Part shown: positions 15,684-25,361 of the stretch, piece after piece
How the letters are laid out: each line of letters starts with the position of its first letter
Numbering within the stretch: position 1 is the stretch's first letter
Assembly: GCA_028870275.1 (NCBI GenBank)
Contig: JAGWPY010000179.1
Span: 1-33,464 of the forward strand
Direction: 5' to 3'
Length of the DNA stretch: 33,464 nt
DNA from: Gammaproteobacteria bacterium
GTDB lineage: Bacteria > Pseudomonadota > Gammaproteobacteria > Steroidobacterales > Steroidobacteraceae
Program-made: the position numbers and the translations under genes
Notes under the pieces: model-generated
Seen by the model: the letters and a program-made list of their open reading frames with translations, nothing else
Databases searched by the model: none
What the model was told of the DNA's origin: nothing

Positions 15684-17459
15684 TCAGCCGCCGACGCGGC
15701 GCAGAGCCTCGCCGAGTTCCCGCTTGAGCGCCTGGGGCAGGCGTTCTCCGAACTCATCGAGATAAGCACCGACCTGGCCGAATTCGGCGCGCCATGCGTC
15801 CCGATCCACTTCGAGCAGCTCGGCGAGCGTCGAGCCGTGGATCGGCAGCCCATGCGTGTCGAGATCGGTCGGTCCCGGCAGGTGTCCGATCGGAGTGTCC
15901 ACCGCGCCGGCAGCGCCGCCGCAGCGGTCGATGATCCAGCGCAGCACGCGCATGTTCTCGCCGAATCCCGGCCAGAGGAACTTGCCATCGTCTCCCTGGC
16001 GGAACCAGTTCACGTGGAAGATCTGCGGCGGGCGCTCGAGCGCCGCGCCGACCTTGATCCAGTGGTCCCAGTAGTCGGCGAAGTTGTAGCCGGCGAAGGG
16101 TTTCATGGCCATCGGATCGCGACGGACCACGCCGACCTCGCCGGTCGCCGCGGCCGTGGTCTCGGAGGCGACGCCGGCGCCGATCAGCACGCCATGCGTC
16201 CAGCTGCGCGCCTGATAGACGAGCGGGGCGAGCGAGCGGCGGCGTCCGCCGAACACGATGGCCGAGATCGGCACGCCCTGAGGCGCATCGGCCGCGGGCG
16301 AGTAGCACGGATTCTGCTCGGCCGAGACCGTGAAGCGCGAGTTCGGGTGAGCGGCCGGGCCCTTCTTCGGATCGAACGGCCGGCCCTGCCAGTCGAACAG
16401 CGGTTCGCCGGCCTGCAGGCCCTCCCACCAGGGCTCGTCCTCGGCGGTCAGCGCGACGTTGGTGAAGATGGTGTCGCGGCGGATGGTCTCGAAGGCATTG
16501 CGGTTGGTCTGCGGATTGGTGCCGGGAACCACACCGAAATAGCCCTTCTCCGGATTGATCGCATACAGACGGCCATCGCTCCCCGGATGCAGCCAGGCGA
16601 TGTCGTCGCCGACCGTCCAGACCTTCCAGCCGGCATAGCTCGCCGGCGGGATCAGCATCGCGAGGTTGGTCTTGCCGCAGGCCGAGGGGAAGGCGCAGGC
16701 GAGGTAGTGGGTCTCGCCGCGCGGGTTCTCGATGCCGACGATCAGCATGTGCTCGGCGAGCCAGCCCTCGCGGCGCGCCTGCCAGCTGGCGATTCGCAGC
16801 GCGTGGCATTTCTTGCCGAGCAGGGCGTTGCCGCCGTAGCCCGAGCCGAAGCTCTTGATCGACAGCTCCTCGGGGAAGTGCATGATGAAGCGCCGGGCCG
16901 GGTCGAGCTCGCCCGTGGAATGCAATCCCTTCACGAAGGTGCCCTCGCGCGCGATCCGCTCGAGCGCCTCGCGGCCCATGCGGGTCATCAACCGCATGTT
17001 CAGCACGACGTAGGGGCTGTCGGTGATCTCCACACCGCAGCGGGCGTAGGGCGAGTCGATCGGCCCCATGCAATAGGGCACGACGTACAGGGTCCGTCCG
17101 CGCATGCAGCCGCGGAACAGATCGTCCATCTTGCGATGGGCCTCGGCCGGCGCCATCCAGTGGTTGTTCGGACCGGCATCCTCCCGCTCGCGGGTGCACA
17201 CGAAGGTCACGTGCTCGACTCTCGCCACGTCGTTCGGGTCCGAGCGGTACAGGTGGCAGCCGGGGTAGCTCGCCGCGTTGAGCGGAATCAGCTCCCGCGC
17301 CTCGACCAGGCGAGCCTGCAGAGCCCGCCGTTCGGATTCGCTGCCGTCGCACCAGACCACGGCATCCGGCACGGTCAGGCGGGCCACTTCGGCGACCCAG
17401 GCAGCGACCTCGCGGCTCAGGTTCTCGAGATGGGTGATTCGTTGCGGGGCGGTGGCCAT
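15684..17459 (-). CDS. pckG: Phosphoenolpyruvate carboxykinase (GTP)
   Basis: A cytosolic enzyme (591 residues) interconverting oxaloacetate plus GTP with phosphoenolpyruvate, CO2 and GDP; the first committed step of gluconeogenesis. It is the GTP type, not the ATP type of E. coli: length near 600, kinase-1 loop FPSACGKTNLAM (about 257-268), the substrate segment SFGSGYGGNALLGKKCHALRIAS, NPQTNRNA, and the guanine-side segment KPFAGYNFADYWDHW. The start ATG 17459 has a GAGGAA ribosome site 5 bases upstream. It is divergent from the DUF11-like gene at 17531. A TACACT hexamer about 55 bases upstream on the minus strand is a possible -10. It looks complete and functional. Confidence 0.97.
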   Translation of the reverse strand: MATAPQRITHLENLSREVAAWVAEVARLTVPDAVVWCDGSESERRALQARLVEARELIPLNAASYPGCHLYRSDPNDVARVEHVTFVCTREREDAGPNNHWMAPAEAHRKMDDLFRGCMRGRTLYVVPYCMGPIDSPYARCGVEITDSPYVVLNMRLMTRMGREALERIAREGTFVKGLHSTGELDPARRFIMHFPEELSIKSFGSGYGGNALLGKKCHALRIASWQARREGWLAEHMLIVGIENPRGETHYLACAFPSACGKTNLAMLIPPASYAGWKVWTVGDDIAWLHPGSDGRLYAINPEKGYFGVVPGTNPQTNRNAFETIRRDTIFTNVALTAEDEPWWEGLQAGEPLFDWQGRPFDPKKGPAAHPNSRFTVSAEQNPCYSPAADAPQGVPISAIVFGGRRRSLAPLVYQARSWTHGVLIGAGVASETTAAATGEVGVVRRDPMAMKPFAGYNFADYWDHWIKVGAALERPPQIFHVNWFRQGDDGKFLWPGFGENMRVLRWIIDRCGGAAGAVDTPIGHLPGPTDLDTHGLPIHGSTLAELLEVDRDAWRAEFGQVGAYLDEFGERLPQALKRELGEALRRVGG

Positions 17460-17522
17460 GCGAATTCCTCGTCTTTTGCGCCCCGAATGCCGGAGCCGTT
17501 CTCCGCGCAGTAGTGTACCATA

Positions 17523-17535
17523 GGCATAAAATGCC
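17523..17535. promoter_or_regulatory. Palindrome in the pckG/DUF11 divergent region
   Basis: GGCAT-aaa-ATGCC, a perfect inverted repeat between the divergent genes; its right arm contains the ATG (17531) of the rightward gene. It lies upstream of the possible pckG -10 (TACACT at 17516-17511, minus strand). It could be an operator serving both genes, or chance. Confidence 0.3.
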
Positions 17536-18118
17536 CAAAGATCAGACAGTTACGTTACGCATACGAATGCCGTCGCGGCGCTCGGCGAGAATCGTTCTCG
17601 GCATCGCGGCGAGTGCGGCCGTGACGCTTGCGAACGGCGGCACGCCGCTGGTTGGCACGCCGCCGGTCGGTGCGCCGGCCGGTACGCCGGCCGGTACGCT
17701 GCCTGCCGGCGTGCACGTGCGTATCCGCGCCGAGGTCGAGCGACTGAGTTCGGCGGGCGGGCGCACGCGGATCCGTCTGGTGCCGGCCGATCGCGTGGTC
17801 GCGGGCGATACCGTGGTCTACACGCTCTCGGTCCAGAACGACGGGCCCGATCCCGTGGCGGGGGTGGACGTGACCACGCCGATCCCGGCGCGCATGCGCT
17901 ACCTGCCGGGCAGCGCGGTCGGACCGGGTGCGGTCGTCGAATTCTCGGTCGACGGCGGACACAGTTACCAGCCGGCCGCCGCCTTGCGGGTGAGCGGCGC
18001 CGACGGCAAGCCCCGCGCCGCGGTCGCGGCCGACTACACCGACATCCGCTGGACCCTGCAGGACGTGCTGCACGCCGGGTCGGTGGCCTTCCTGCGCTAT
18101 CGCGCGGCGTTGCGCTGA
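17531..18118 (+). CDS. Exported DUF11-like repeat-domain protein
   Basis: 195 residues. The N-terminus has a basic region (RMPSRRSAR) and a hydrophobic core (IVLGIAASAAVTLANG), so it is probably exported. A Gly-Thr-Pro-rich linker follows (GTPLVGTPPVGAPAGTPAGT), encoded partly by a 12-bp tandem repeat. The rest (about 75-195) resembles the DUF11/conserved-repeat beta-sandwich domain: VVAGDTVVYTLSVQNDGPDPVAGVDVT and IPARMRYLPGSA are characteristic. Function is unknown; such domains are often in surface proteins. No Shine-Dalgarno; a TACCAT box lies 9 bases before ATG 17531. An inner ATG at 17567 would still keep the signal sequence, and the track's GTG 17513 seems less likely. Its stop overlaps the yoaA ATG (TGATG), so the two are probably co-translated. 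Confidence 0.7.
   Translation: MPKDQTVTLRIRMPSRRSARIVLGIAASAAVTLANGGTPLVGTPPVGAPAGTPAGTLPAGVHVRIRAEVERLSSAGGRTRIRLVPADRVVAGDTVVYTLSVQNDGPDPVAGVDVTTPIPARMRYLPGSAVGPGAVVEFSVDGGHSYQPAAALRVSGADGKPRAAVAADYTDIRWTLQDVLHAGSVAFLRYRAALR
17674..17697. repeat. 12-bp perfect tandem repeat in the DUF11-like gene
   Basis: gccggccggtac occurs twice head to tail, in frame, inside the Gly-Thr-Pro-Ala linker. Neighbouring codons are imperfect versions of the same unit, so the linker probably grew by slippage. Confidence 0.75.
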
Positions 18119-20100
18119 TGGGCAGCGACGTCGCGCGTCTGTTCGCCGCCGAGGGTCCGCTCGCCCGGGCGCTGCCGGATTACGCGCATCGCCCGGAACA
18201 GGCGGCGATGGCGGTCGCCGTGGCCCGGGCGATCGAACGCGGCGAACCGCTGCTGGTCGAAGCCGGCACCGGCATCGGCAAGACCTTCGCGTACCTGGTA
18301 CCGGCGCTGCTGTCGGGGCGCCGGGTGATCGTTTCGACCGGCACCCGCACGCTGCAGGATCAGTTGTATCGGCGCGATTTACCGCTGCTCGCGCGCGCGC
18401 TCGGCAGTCCCGTGCGCGTCGCGCTGCTCAAGGGCCGCGCCAACTATCTGTGCCGGCATCGGCTCGAGCTTGCGGTGCGGCAGCGTGGGCTGCCGGGTTT
18501 CGAGCGCGCTGCAACGCGGACTCTGGCGCGGGTCGAGCGCTGGGCCGCCAGCACGCGCGCCGGCGATCTGGCCGAGCTCACCGACCTGCCGGAGCACTCG
18601 CCGCTTTGGCCGCAGATCACCTCGACGCGCGAGAACTGCCTGGGCGCGGAGTGCCGCTACCACGCCGAGTGCCACGTGCTCGAGGCGCGGCGCGAGGCCC
18701 AGGCGGCCGACCTCGTGGTGGTCAATCATCATCTGCTGCTCGCCGATCTGGCGCTCAAGGACGAGGGCTTCGGCGACCTGCTGCCGGGCGCGGACGCGGT
18801 GATCCTCGACGAAGCGCACCAGGTCCCGGAGATCGCCGCGCAGTTCTTCGGCCGGTCCTGGTCGACGCGGCAGGTCGATCTGCTGGTGCGGGACGCCCAG
18901 GCCGAGATCGCCGCGGCCGCGGTCGACTCCGGCCGGACCGCCGCGACGCTCGGCGAGCTCACGGAGCGTTGCGCGGGGTTGCGCCGCGCGCTCGGTTCGG
19001 CGCCGTCGCGGGTCGAATGGGCGCGCGTGCCGGACGCTTTCGTCGAGGAGCTCGAGGCGATCGAGCGCGCACTCGGCGAGTGCGACGCGCGCCTGCAGGA
19101 ACTTGCGGCCGGTGCGGCGCTCACGGCCTGCGCCCGGCGCGCGCGTGCCGCGGCCGATTCGCTCGCGGCGTTGCGCGCCTGCGGCGACGAGGATGGTCTG
19201 CGCTGGGTGGAGTGCGGCCCCGCGGCGATCACGCTGCAGTTCACTCCCTTCGAGATCGCCGAGCGCCTGCGCGAGGCGGTGCAAGGCCAGGGCTCGGCCT
19301 GGATCTTCACCTCGGCGACCCTCGCCGTGGCGGGCGACTTCGCCCATTTCGCGGCACGCGTCGGTCTCGCGGATGCGCGCGCGTTCGCACTCGACAGCCC
19401 GTTCGACTACGCGCGTCAGGCGCGCATCCTGCTGCCCTCGGGCATGCCCGATCCGCAGTCGGGGCAATATCCGCAGGCGTTCGTCGAGGCGGTCGCCCCG
19501 CTGCTCGAGGCGGGCGGCGGACGCGCCTTCCTGCTCTTCACCAGCCACCGCGCGCTCGGTGAGGGGCTCGCGGCGCTCGAGCGCCGTTTTCCGCAGCCGC
19601 CCTTCCCGGTGCTGGTGCAGGGCCAGGCGCCTCGCGAGGCGCTGCTCGCGCGCTTCCGCGAACTCGGCCGGGCGGTGCTGCTCGCCACGGCGAGCTTCTG
19701 GGAGGGCGTGGACGTCAAGGGCGATGCCTTGGCGATCGTCGCGATCGACAAGCTGCCGTTCGCTTCGCCCGACGACCCTCTGCTCGCCGCCCGGCTCGAG
19801 GGCATACGCCGGCGCGGCGGCAACGGCTTCACCGAGCACCAGCTGCCCCAGGCGGTGCTCGCCCTCAAACAGGGCGCGGGCCGGCTGATCCGCGATTTCG
19901 ACGATTTCGGCGTGATCGTGATCGGCGATCCGAGGATCGCGCGCAAGTCCTACGGCCGCGCATTCCTCGCGGCGCTGCCGCCCTGTCCCGTGCTCACCGA
20001 CCCGGCCGAGGCCGCGCGCTTTCTCGCCGGGCGGCTCGCGGCGCACGCGCGCCAGCGCGCAAACCCGGCGAGCGCGGCGAACTCGGCGAGCGAAGCATGA
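18118..20100 (+). CDS. yoaA: YoaA/DinG-family iron-sulfur DNA helicase
   Basis: A superfamily 2 XPD-like helicase of 660 residues. Walker A is EAGTGIGKT (about 48-56) and the DEAH box is at 231-234 (VILDEAHQ). Four cysteines between them (Cys112, Cys174, Cys179, Cys185; YLCRHR and ENCLGAECRYHAEC) are the expected 4Fe-4S ligands. Late helicase motifs are present: TSATL, LFTSHRAL, FWEGVDVKGD and QGAGRLIRD. E. coli YoaA works with the polymerase clamp loader subunit chi in repair of replication-blocking damage. I call yoaA rather than dinG because it is directly followed by tsaB, as in E. coli, and the length fits. ATG 18118 overlaps the upstream stop by one base; its own stop overlaps the tsaB start (ATGA). 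Confidence 0.93.
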   Translation: MGSDVARLFAAEGPLARALPDYAHRPEQAAMAVAVARAIERGEPLLVEAGTGIGKTFAYLVPALLSGRRVIVSTGTRTLQDQLYRRDLPLLARALGSPVRVALLKGRANYLCRHRLELAVRQRGLPGFERAATRTLARVERWAASTRAGDLAELTDLPEHSPLWPQITSTRENCLGAECRYHAECHVLEARREAQAADLVVVNHHLLLADLALKDEGFGDLLPGADAVILDEAHQVPEIAAQFFGRSWSTRQVDLLVRDAQAEIAAAAVDSGRTAATLGELTERCAGLRRALGSAPSRVEWARVPDAFVEELEAIERALGECDARLQELAAGAALTACARRARAAADSLAALRACGDEDGLRWVECGPAAITLQFTPFEIAERLREAVQGQGSAWIFTSATLAVAGDFAHFAARVGLADARAFALDSPFDYARQARILLPSGMPDPQSGQYPQAFVEAVAPLLEAGGGRAFLLFTSHRALGEGLAALERRFPQPPFPVLVQGQAPREALLARFRELGRAVLLATASFWEGVDVKGDALAIVAIDKLPFASPDDPLLAARLEGIRRRGGNGFTEHQLPQAVLALKQGAGRLIRDFDDFGVIVIGDPRIARKSYGRAFLAALPPCPVLTDPAEAARFLAGRLAAHARQRANPASAANSASEA

Positions 20101-20807
20101 GCGGCCCGCGCCTTCTCGCGCTCGACGCATCGACCGAGGCCTGCTCGGCGGCGGTGCGTGTCGGCGGCGAGACCATCGAACGCTACGAGGAACCCGGCTC
20201 GGCGCAGTCCGAGCGTCTGCTCGAGCTGGCTGGCGCGGTGATGGCCGAGGCGGGACTCGCCTACGCCGGGCTCGACGCGATCGCGGTCGGCGTGGGTCCC
20301 GGGGCGTTCACCGGGGTGCGCATCGGCGTCGCGCTCGCCCAGGGGCTCGCGTTCGGCGCGGGCCTCGCCTTGCTGCCGGTCACGACGCTGGAAATGCTCG
20401 CGGCCGCGGCGACGTCTCAGGCGGCGGGCGAGGGCGCGGTGCTCGCCTGCCTCGATGCGCGCATGGCTGAACTCTATTGGGGGGTCTACCGGCCCGATGT
20501 GCTGCGCGGTGTCGAGGCGCTGGCCTCCCCCCGCGTCGGATCGGAGGAGTCGCTGCGCGCGGCGCGGCCGGCTTGCGTGCGCGGCCTCGGCAGGGGGTTC
20601 GCCGCCTACCCGGGGCTCGCGGCGGCGCTCGGTATCCCGGTCGAGCCCGCCGATGCACGCCGTCTGCCGCGCGCTGCGGACCTGGCATGGCTCGGGGAGT
20701 TGCGTCTGCGGGCGGGGGAAGCGCTCGACCCGGCCGCCATCAGCCCGGTCTACCTGCGCGACAAGGTGGCGCGGACCGAGGCCGAGCGCGCGCAGGGACG
20801 CCCCTGA
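20097..20807 (+). CDS. tsaB: tRNA N6-threonylcarbamoyladenosine synthesis protein TsaB
   Basis: The TsaB (YeaZ) subunit of the TsaBDE complex that makes t6A37 in ANN-decoding tRNAs; 236 residues. It has the ASKHA-type fold seen in TsaB: LALDASTEACSAAV at the start, the conserved QSERLLELAG helix, and GVGPGAFTGVRIGVALAQGLAFG, the family signature that forms the interface with TsaD. ATG 20097 overlaps the yoaA stop as ATGA. It is the last gene of the DUF11-yoaA-tsaB chain; phoB follows 51 bases later behind a Pho box. Confidence 0.95.
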   Translation: MSGPRLLALDASTEACSAAVRVGGETIERYEEPGSAQSERLLELAGAVMAEAGLAYAGLDAIAVGVGPGAFTGVRIGVALAQGLAFGAGLALLPVTTLEMLAAAATSQAAGEGAVLACLDARMAELYWGVYRPDVLRGVEALASPRVGSEESLRAARPACVRGLGRGFAAYPGLAAALGIPVEPADARRLPRAADLAWLGELRLRAGEALDPAAISPVYLRDKVARTEAERAQGRP

Positions 20808-20813
20808 CGGCCT

Positions 20814-20847
20814 TTGTCACGCGACTGTCACATCGGGCGGGTGTAAT
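20814..20847 (+). promoter_or_regulatory. Pho box and -10 element of phoB
   Basis: Two 7-base half-sites, TTGTCAC (20814-20820) and CTGTCAC (20825-20831), 4 bases apart (11-base period), match the PhoB half-site consensus CTGTCAT. Ten bases later comes TGTAAT (20842-20847), a -10 element. This is the class II PhoB-dependent layout in which the Pho box replaces the -35. The expected start near 20854 leaves about 5 leader bases before ATG 20859. It implies positive autoregulation of phoBR. Confidence 0.8.
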
Positions 20848-20858
20848 CGCGAACCCAT

Positions 20859-21554
20859 ATGAGCGCCAAGCGCATCCTCATCGTCGAAGACGAGAAGCCC
20901 ATTCGCGACATGGTCGCGTTCGGATTGCGCCGGGCCGGCTACGAGGTCGCCGAGGCCGAGGATTGCCGGGAGGCGCGCGCCCGCATCGCCGATCAGCGTC
21001 CGGACCTCATGCTGGTCGACTGGATGTTGCCCGACATGAGCGGTCTCGAACTCACCCGGACGCTCAAGCGCGACCGGGACTGCGAGGACATCCCGATCAT
21101 CATGCTCACCGCCCGCGCCGAGGAACAGGACAAGGTCGGTGGCCTGGAGGGCGGCGCCGACGACTACATGACCAAGCCGTTCTCGCCCCGCGAGCTGCTG
21201 GCGCGCATCCAGGCGGTCCTGCGCCGCGCCGCGCCGGGTGGCGGCGAGGACGTGATCGAGTTCGACCGCCTGCGTCTCGACGACTCCAGCCACCGGGTGA
21301 GCTGCGGCGAGGAGGAGATCGCGCTCGGTCCCACCGAATACCGCCTGCTGCATTTCTTCATGACGCACACGGAGCGGGTGTTCACGCGAGGCCAGCTGCT
21401 CGATCGGGTCTGGGGCGGCAATACCTACGTCGAGGAACGCACCGTGGACGTGCACATCCGCCGCCTGCGCAAGGCGCTGGAGCCGTCGGGGCTCGATCGC
21501 CTGGTGCAGACCGTGCGCGGCTCGGGCTACCGGTTCTCGAATCGCGACGCGTGA
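20859..21554 (+). CDS. phoB: Phosphate regulon response regulator PhoB
   Basis: OmpR/PhoB-family transcription factor, 231 residues, activated by PhoR under phosphate limitation. The receiver domain has the acidic pair in [12 protein letters not shown], phospho-acceptor Asp54 ([12 protein letters not shown], the same number as in E. coli), the Thr of MLTARAEE and Lys of [10 protein letters not shown]. The winged helix DNA-binding domain (about 130-230) contains [13 protein letters not shown] and the recognition helix [16 protein letters not shown]. No Shine-Dalgarno is seen before ATG 20859. phoR follows 38 bases downstream. The upstream Pho box indicates autoregulation. Confidence 0.97.
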   Translation: MSAKRILIVEDEKPIRDMVAFGLRRAGYEVAEAEDCREARARIADQRPDLMLVDWMLPDMSGLELTRTLKRDRDCEDIPIIMLTARAEEQDKVGGLEGGADDYMTKPFSPRELLARIQAVLRRAAPGGGEDVIEFDRLRLDDSSHRVSCGEEEIALGPTEYRLLHFFMTHTERVFTRGQLLDRVWGGNTYVEERTVDVHIRRLRKALEPSGLDRLVQTVRGSGYRFSNRDA

Positions 21555-21578
21555 GCAGCGCGGCCGCCTGAAAGGTGG

Positions 21579-21584
21579 TAAAAG
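21579..21584 (+). promoter_or_regulatory. Weak -10-like box before phoR
   Basis: TAAAAG, four of six to TATAAT, followed by 8 bases and ATG 21593. It could give phoR an extra leaderless promoter inside the phoB-phoR operon. The run CTAAAGG touching the ATG is too close to be a good ribosome site. Confidence 0.2.
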
Positions 21585-21592
21585 CCTAAAGG

Positions 21593-22924
<1,332 letters not shown>

Positions 22925-22976
22925 ACGAACGCCCTTAGCGACGCCCGAGGTCGCGTCCCGACCGAGAAGGACCCGC

Positions 22977-23708
22977 ATGGAAATCGCCGATCTCACCCAC
23001 CACACCTCCCGCAGGTTCAACGAGGACCTGGAAAAGGTCCGCAACCAGGTCCTGCAGATGGGCGGGTTCGTCGAGGAACAGCTGCACAAGGCCATCGCCG
23101 CCCTGGTCGACGGCGACAGCAAGCTCGGCGAGCTGGTGGCGACCGAGGACTACAAGGTCAACGGCATGGAGGTGTCGATCGACGAGGAATGCAGCCGCAT
23201 CCTCGCGCTGCGGGCGCCCGCCGCCGGGGACCTCAGGGTGATCGTCGCGATCATCAAGACGATCACGGACCTCGAGCGGATCGGCGACGAGGCCGAGAAG
23301 ATCGGCCACATCGCCTTGCGGCTCGCGACCATGGAACGACCCGCCGACAAGTACCGGGAGGTCAAGCACCTCGGCCGGCACGTCGCGCGCATGGTGCACG
23401 ACGCGCTGGACGCGTTCGCGCGCATGGACGCGAAGGCGGCGCTGCAGACCGCGCGCGAGGACCGGATGGTCGATGAGGAATACGAATCGATCCAGCGTCA
23501 GTGCATGACTTTCATGATGGAGGATCCCCGGCAGATCCGCCGGGCCCTCGAGATCATGTGGATCGTGCGCGCGCTCGAGCGCATCGGCGATCACGCCAAG
23601 AACATGTGCGAATACGTGGTGTACATGGTCTACGGCAAGGACATCCGCCACACCTCGCTGGAAGACGTCTCGCGCGAACTGGAAGGGCCCGCGGAGGCGC
23701 GGCGATGA
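22977..23708 (+). CDS. phoU: PhoU phosphate signalling protein (first copy)
   Basis: 243 residues, all helical, two PhoU repeats. Each carries the metal-binding E/DxxxD-type signature: LERIGDEAEKIGHIA in the first and LERIGDHAKNMCEYV in the second. PhoU links the Pst transporter to PhoR and keeps PhoR in the phosphatase state when phosphate is plentiful. This copy looks like the canonical one (E. coli-like N-terminus with FNEDLEKVRNQVLQMGG). It sits after phoR rather than after pstB. The track begins at 22758 inside phoR in another frame; ATG 22977 has an AGGA site 6 bases upstream. Its stop overlaps the dsbB ATG as ATGA. A second, divergent PhoU ends the pst operon. Confidence 0.95.
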   Translation: MEIADLTHHTSRRFNEDLEKVRNQVLQMGGFVEEQLHKAIAALVDGDSKLGELVATEDYKVNGMEVSIDEECSRILALRAPAAGDLRVIVAIIKTITDLERIGDEAEKIGHIALRLATMERPADKYREVKHLGRHVARMVHDALDAFARMDAKAALQTAREDRMVDEEYESIQRQCMTFMMEDPRQIRRALEIMWIVRALERIGDHAKNMCEYVVYMVYGKDIRHTSLEDVSRELEGPAEARR

Positions 23709-24205
23709 GCGCGCGCCAGGTGAATCTCCTCGGCTTCCTCGCCTGCGCGGCGCTGCTCGGCTACGCCTATTACGCGCAGTTCCATCTGCACCTCGATCCC
23801 TGCCCGTTGTGCATCTTCCAGCGCGTCGGCGTGTTCGCCACGGGACTCGTGTTCCTGATCGCGGCCGTCCAGGCTCCGCGGGGCTGGGGTCGGCGCGTCT
23901 ATGCGACGCTGATCATGCTCACCTCGGGCGCGACCATCGGCGTCGCCGCGCGCCAGCTCTACATCCAGCACCTGCCGCCGGACGCGGTGCCGAGCTGCGG
24001 GGCTTCGCTCGACATCATGCTCAAGTTCCTGCCGCTGAAGGACGTGCTGGTCAAGGTGCTGTCCGGATCGGGCGAATGCGCCAAGGTCGACTGGCGCTTC
24101 CTTGGCCTCGCCATGCCCGCCTGGGTGCTGATCGCCGCGCTCGCACTCGGCGCCTTCGGCGTGCTCGGCAACCTGCGCGGCACGGCGCGCCCGCAGCACC
24201 GCTGA
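23705..24205 (+). CDS. dsbB: Disulfide bond formation protein DsbB
   Basis: A four-helix inner-membrane oxidoreductase (166 residues) that reoxidises periplasmic DsbA and passes electrons to quinone. The first periplasmic loop has the redox pair Cys33-Pro-Leu-Cys36 ([10 protein letters not shown], a family signature). The second loop has Cys98 (PSCGASLD) and Cys125 (GECAKVDW), the pair that attacks DsbA. The conserved Arg (QR after CPLC) that helps bind quinone is present. Hydrophobic segments lie at about 7-24, 42-57, 66-83 and 133-154. It overlaps the phoU stop by four bases (ATGA) and is followed 13 bases later by dapE; no dsbA is in the window. Confidence 0.95.
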   Translation: MSARQVNLLGFLACAALLGYAYYAQFHLHLDPCPLCIFQRVGVFATGLVFLIAAVQAPRGWGRRVYATLIMLTSGATIGVAARQLYIQHLPPDAVPSCGASLDIMLKFLPLKDVLVKVLSGSGECAKVDWRFLGLAMPAWVLIAALALGAFGVLGNLRGTARPQHR

Positions 24206-24218
24206 GGAGCGCCGAACG

Positions 24219-25361
24219 ATGTCGGCGACGCTCGATCTCACGCGGGCACTGATCGCGCGCGCCTCGGTCAGCCCGAACGACGCGGGCTGTCAGGCGCTCA
24301 TGACCGAGCGGCTCGCCTCGCTCGGCTTTCGGATCGAGCCGCTGCCGTTCGGTCCGGTCGAGAACTTCTGGGCCGAACGCCGCGGCGCTGGCGGGACCGA
24401 CGGGCCGGTATTCTGCTTCGCGGGCCATACCGACGTGGTGCCGACCGGGCCGGTCGAGGACTGGCACAGCGAACCGTTCACGCCGCTCGAGCGCGACGGC
24501 TATCTCTACGGCCGCGGCGCGGCGGACATGAAGAGCGCGCTCGCGGCGATGCTGACCGCCTGCGAGGCCTTCGTCGCCGCGCAACCCGACCACCGCGGCA
24601 GCATCGCGTTCCTGATCACGAGCGACGAGGAGGGACCGTCGGTCGACGGCACCCGACGCGTCGTCGAGGTGTTGCGCGAACGCCGGCAGCGCATCGACTG
24701 GTGCCTGGTCGGCGAGCCTTCGAGCGAGCAACGGCTCGGCGACGTGGTGAAGATCGGCAGGCGCGGCAGTCTCAGCGGCCGGCTGACCGTGCACGGGATC
24801 CAGGGCCACATCGCCTATCCGGATACCGCCGACAACCCGGTGCACCGGCTCGCTCCGGCGCTGGCCGAACTGGTGGCGCGGCACTGGGACCAGGGCAACG
24901 AGCATTTCCAGCCGACGAGTTTCCAGATATCGAACATCGCGGCCGGCACCGGCGCGCCAAACGTGATTCCGGGCGAGCTCAAGGCGCGCTTCAATCTGCG
25001 CTTCTCGACCGAGCAGACGGTGCAGTCCCTGCAGGCGGCGGTCGAGGAAGTGCTTTCGCGACATGGGGTCCGGTATTCGCTGGAGTGGTTCGTCTCGGGC
25101 CTGCCGTTTCTGACCCGCCCCGGTGAATTGTCGGCCGCGGTGTGCGCCGCGGTGCGCGAGGAGCTCGGCTACGATCCGCGCCTGTCGACCGGGGGCGGCA
25201 CCTCCGACGGCCGATTCATCGCGCCGCTCGGCGCCCAGGTGGTCGAACTCGGCGTGGTCAACGCCACCATCCACAAGGTCGACGAGTGCGTGCGCATCGA
25301 GGACGTGGATCGCCTGCACCTGCTGTACCTGCGTACGCTCGAGCGTCTCCTAGGACGTTGA
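24219..25361 (+). CDS. dapE: Succinyl-diaminopimelate desuccinylase DapE
   Basis: A dizinc M20-family hydrolase (380 residues) that splits N-succinyl-LL-2,6-diaminopimelate into succinate and LL-diaminopimelate for lysine and peptidoglycan. Metal and catalytic residues are visible: His70 and Asp72 ([11 protein letters not shown]), Asp103 ([12 protein letters not shown]), Glu137 and Glu138 (TSDEEGPS), and the late His in NATIHKVDE. The DapE motifs [12 protein letters not shown] and [19 protein letters not shown] are intact, as is the middle dimerisation domain. ATG 24219 has GAGGAG about 9 bases upstream. It is the last gene of the phoB-to-dapE run, and its end overlaps by 12 bases the end of the convergent permease gene. 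dapD, an earlier pathway step, lies 5.4 kb further on. Confidence 0.96.
   Translation: MSATLDLTRALIARASVSPNDAGCQALMTERLASLGFRIEPLPFGPVENFWAERRGAGGTDGPVFCFAGHTDVVPTGPVEDWHSEPFTPLERDGYLYGRGAADMKSALAAMLTACEAFVAAQPDHRGSIAFLITSDEEGPSVDGTRRVVEVLRERRQRIDWCLVGEPSSEQRLGDVVKIGRRGSLSGRLTVHGIQGHIAYPDTADNPVHRLAPALAELVARHWDQGNEHFQPTSFQISNIAAGTGAPNVIPGELKARFNLRFSTEQTVQSLQAAVEEVLSRHGVRYSLEWFVSGLPFLTRPGELSAAVCAAVREELGYDPRLSTGGGTSDGRFIAPLGAQVVELGVVNATIHKVDECVRIEDVDRLHLLYLRTLERLLGR

Noticed and set aside
15837-17513. 558-residue plus-strand frame over pckG
   Set aside because: Antisense to a full-length PEP carboxykinase with all motifs.
18379-20130. 583-residue minus-strand frame over yoaA
   Set aside because: Antisense to a helicase with all motifs; Arg-rich shadow composition.
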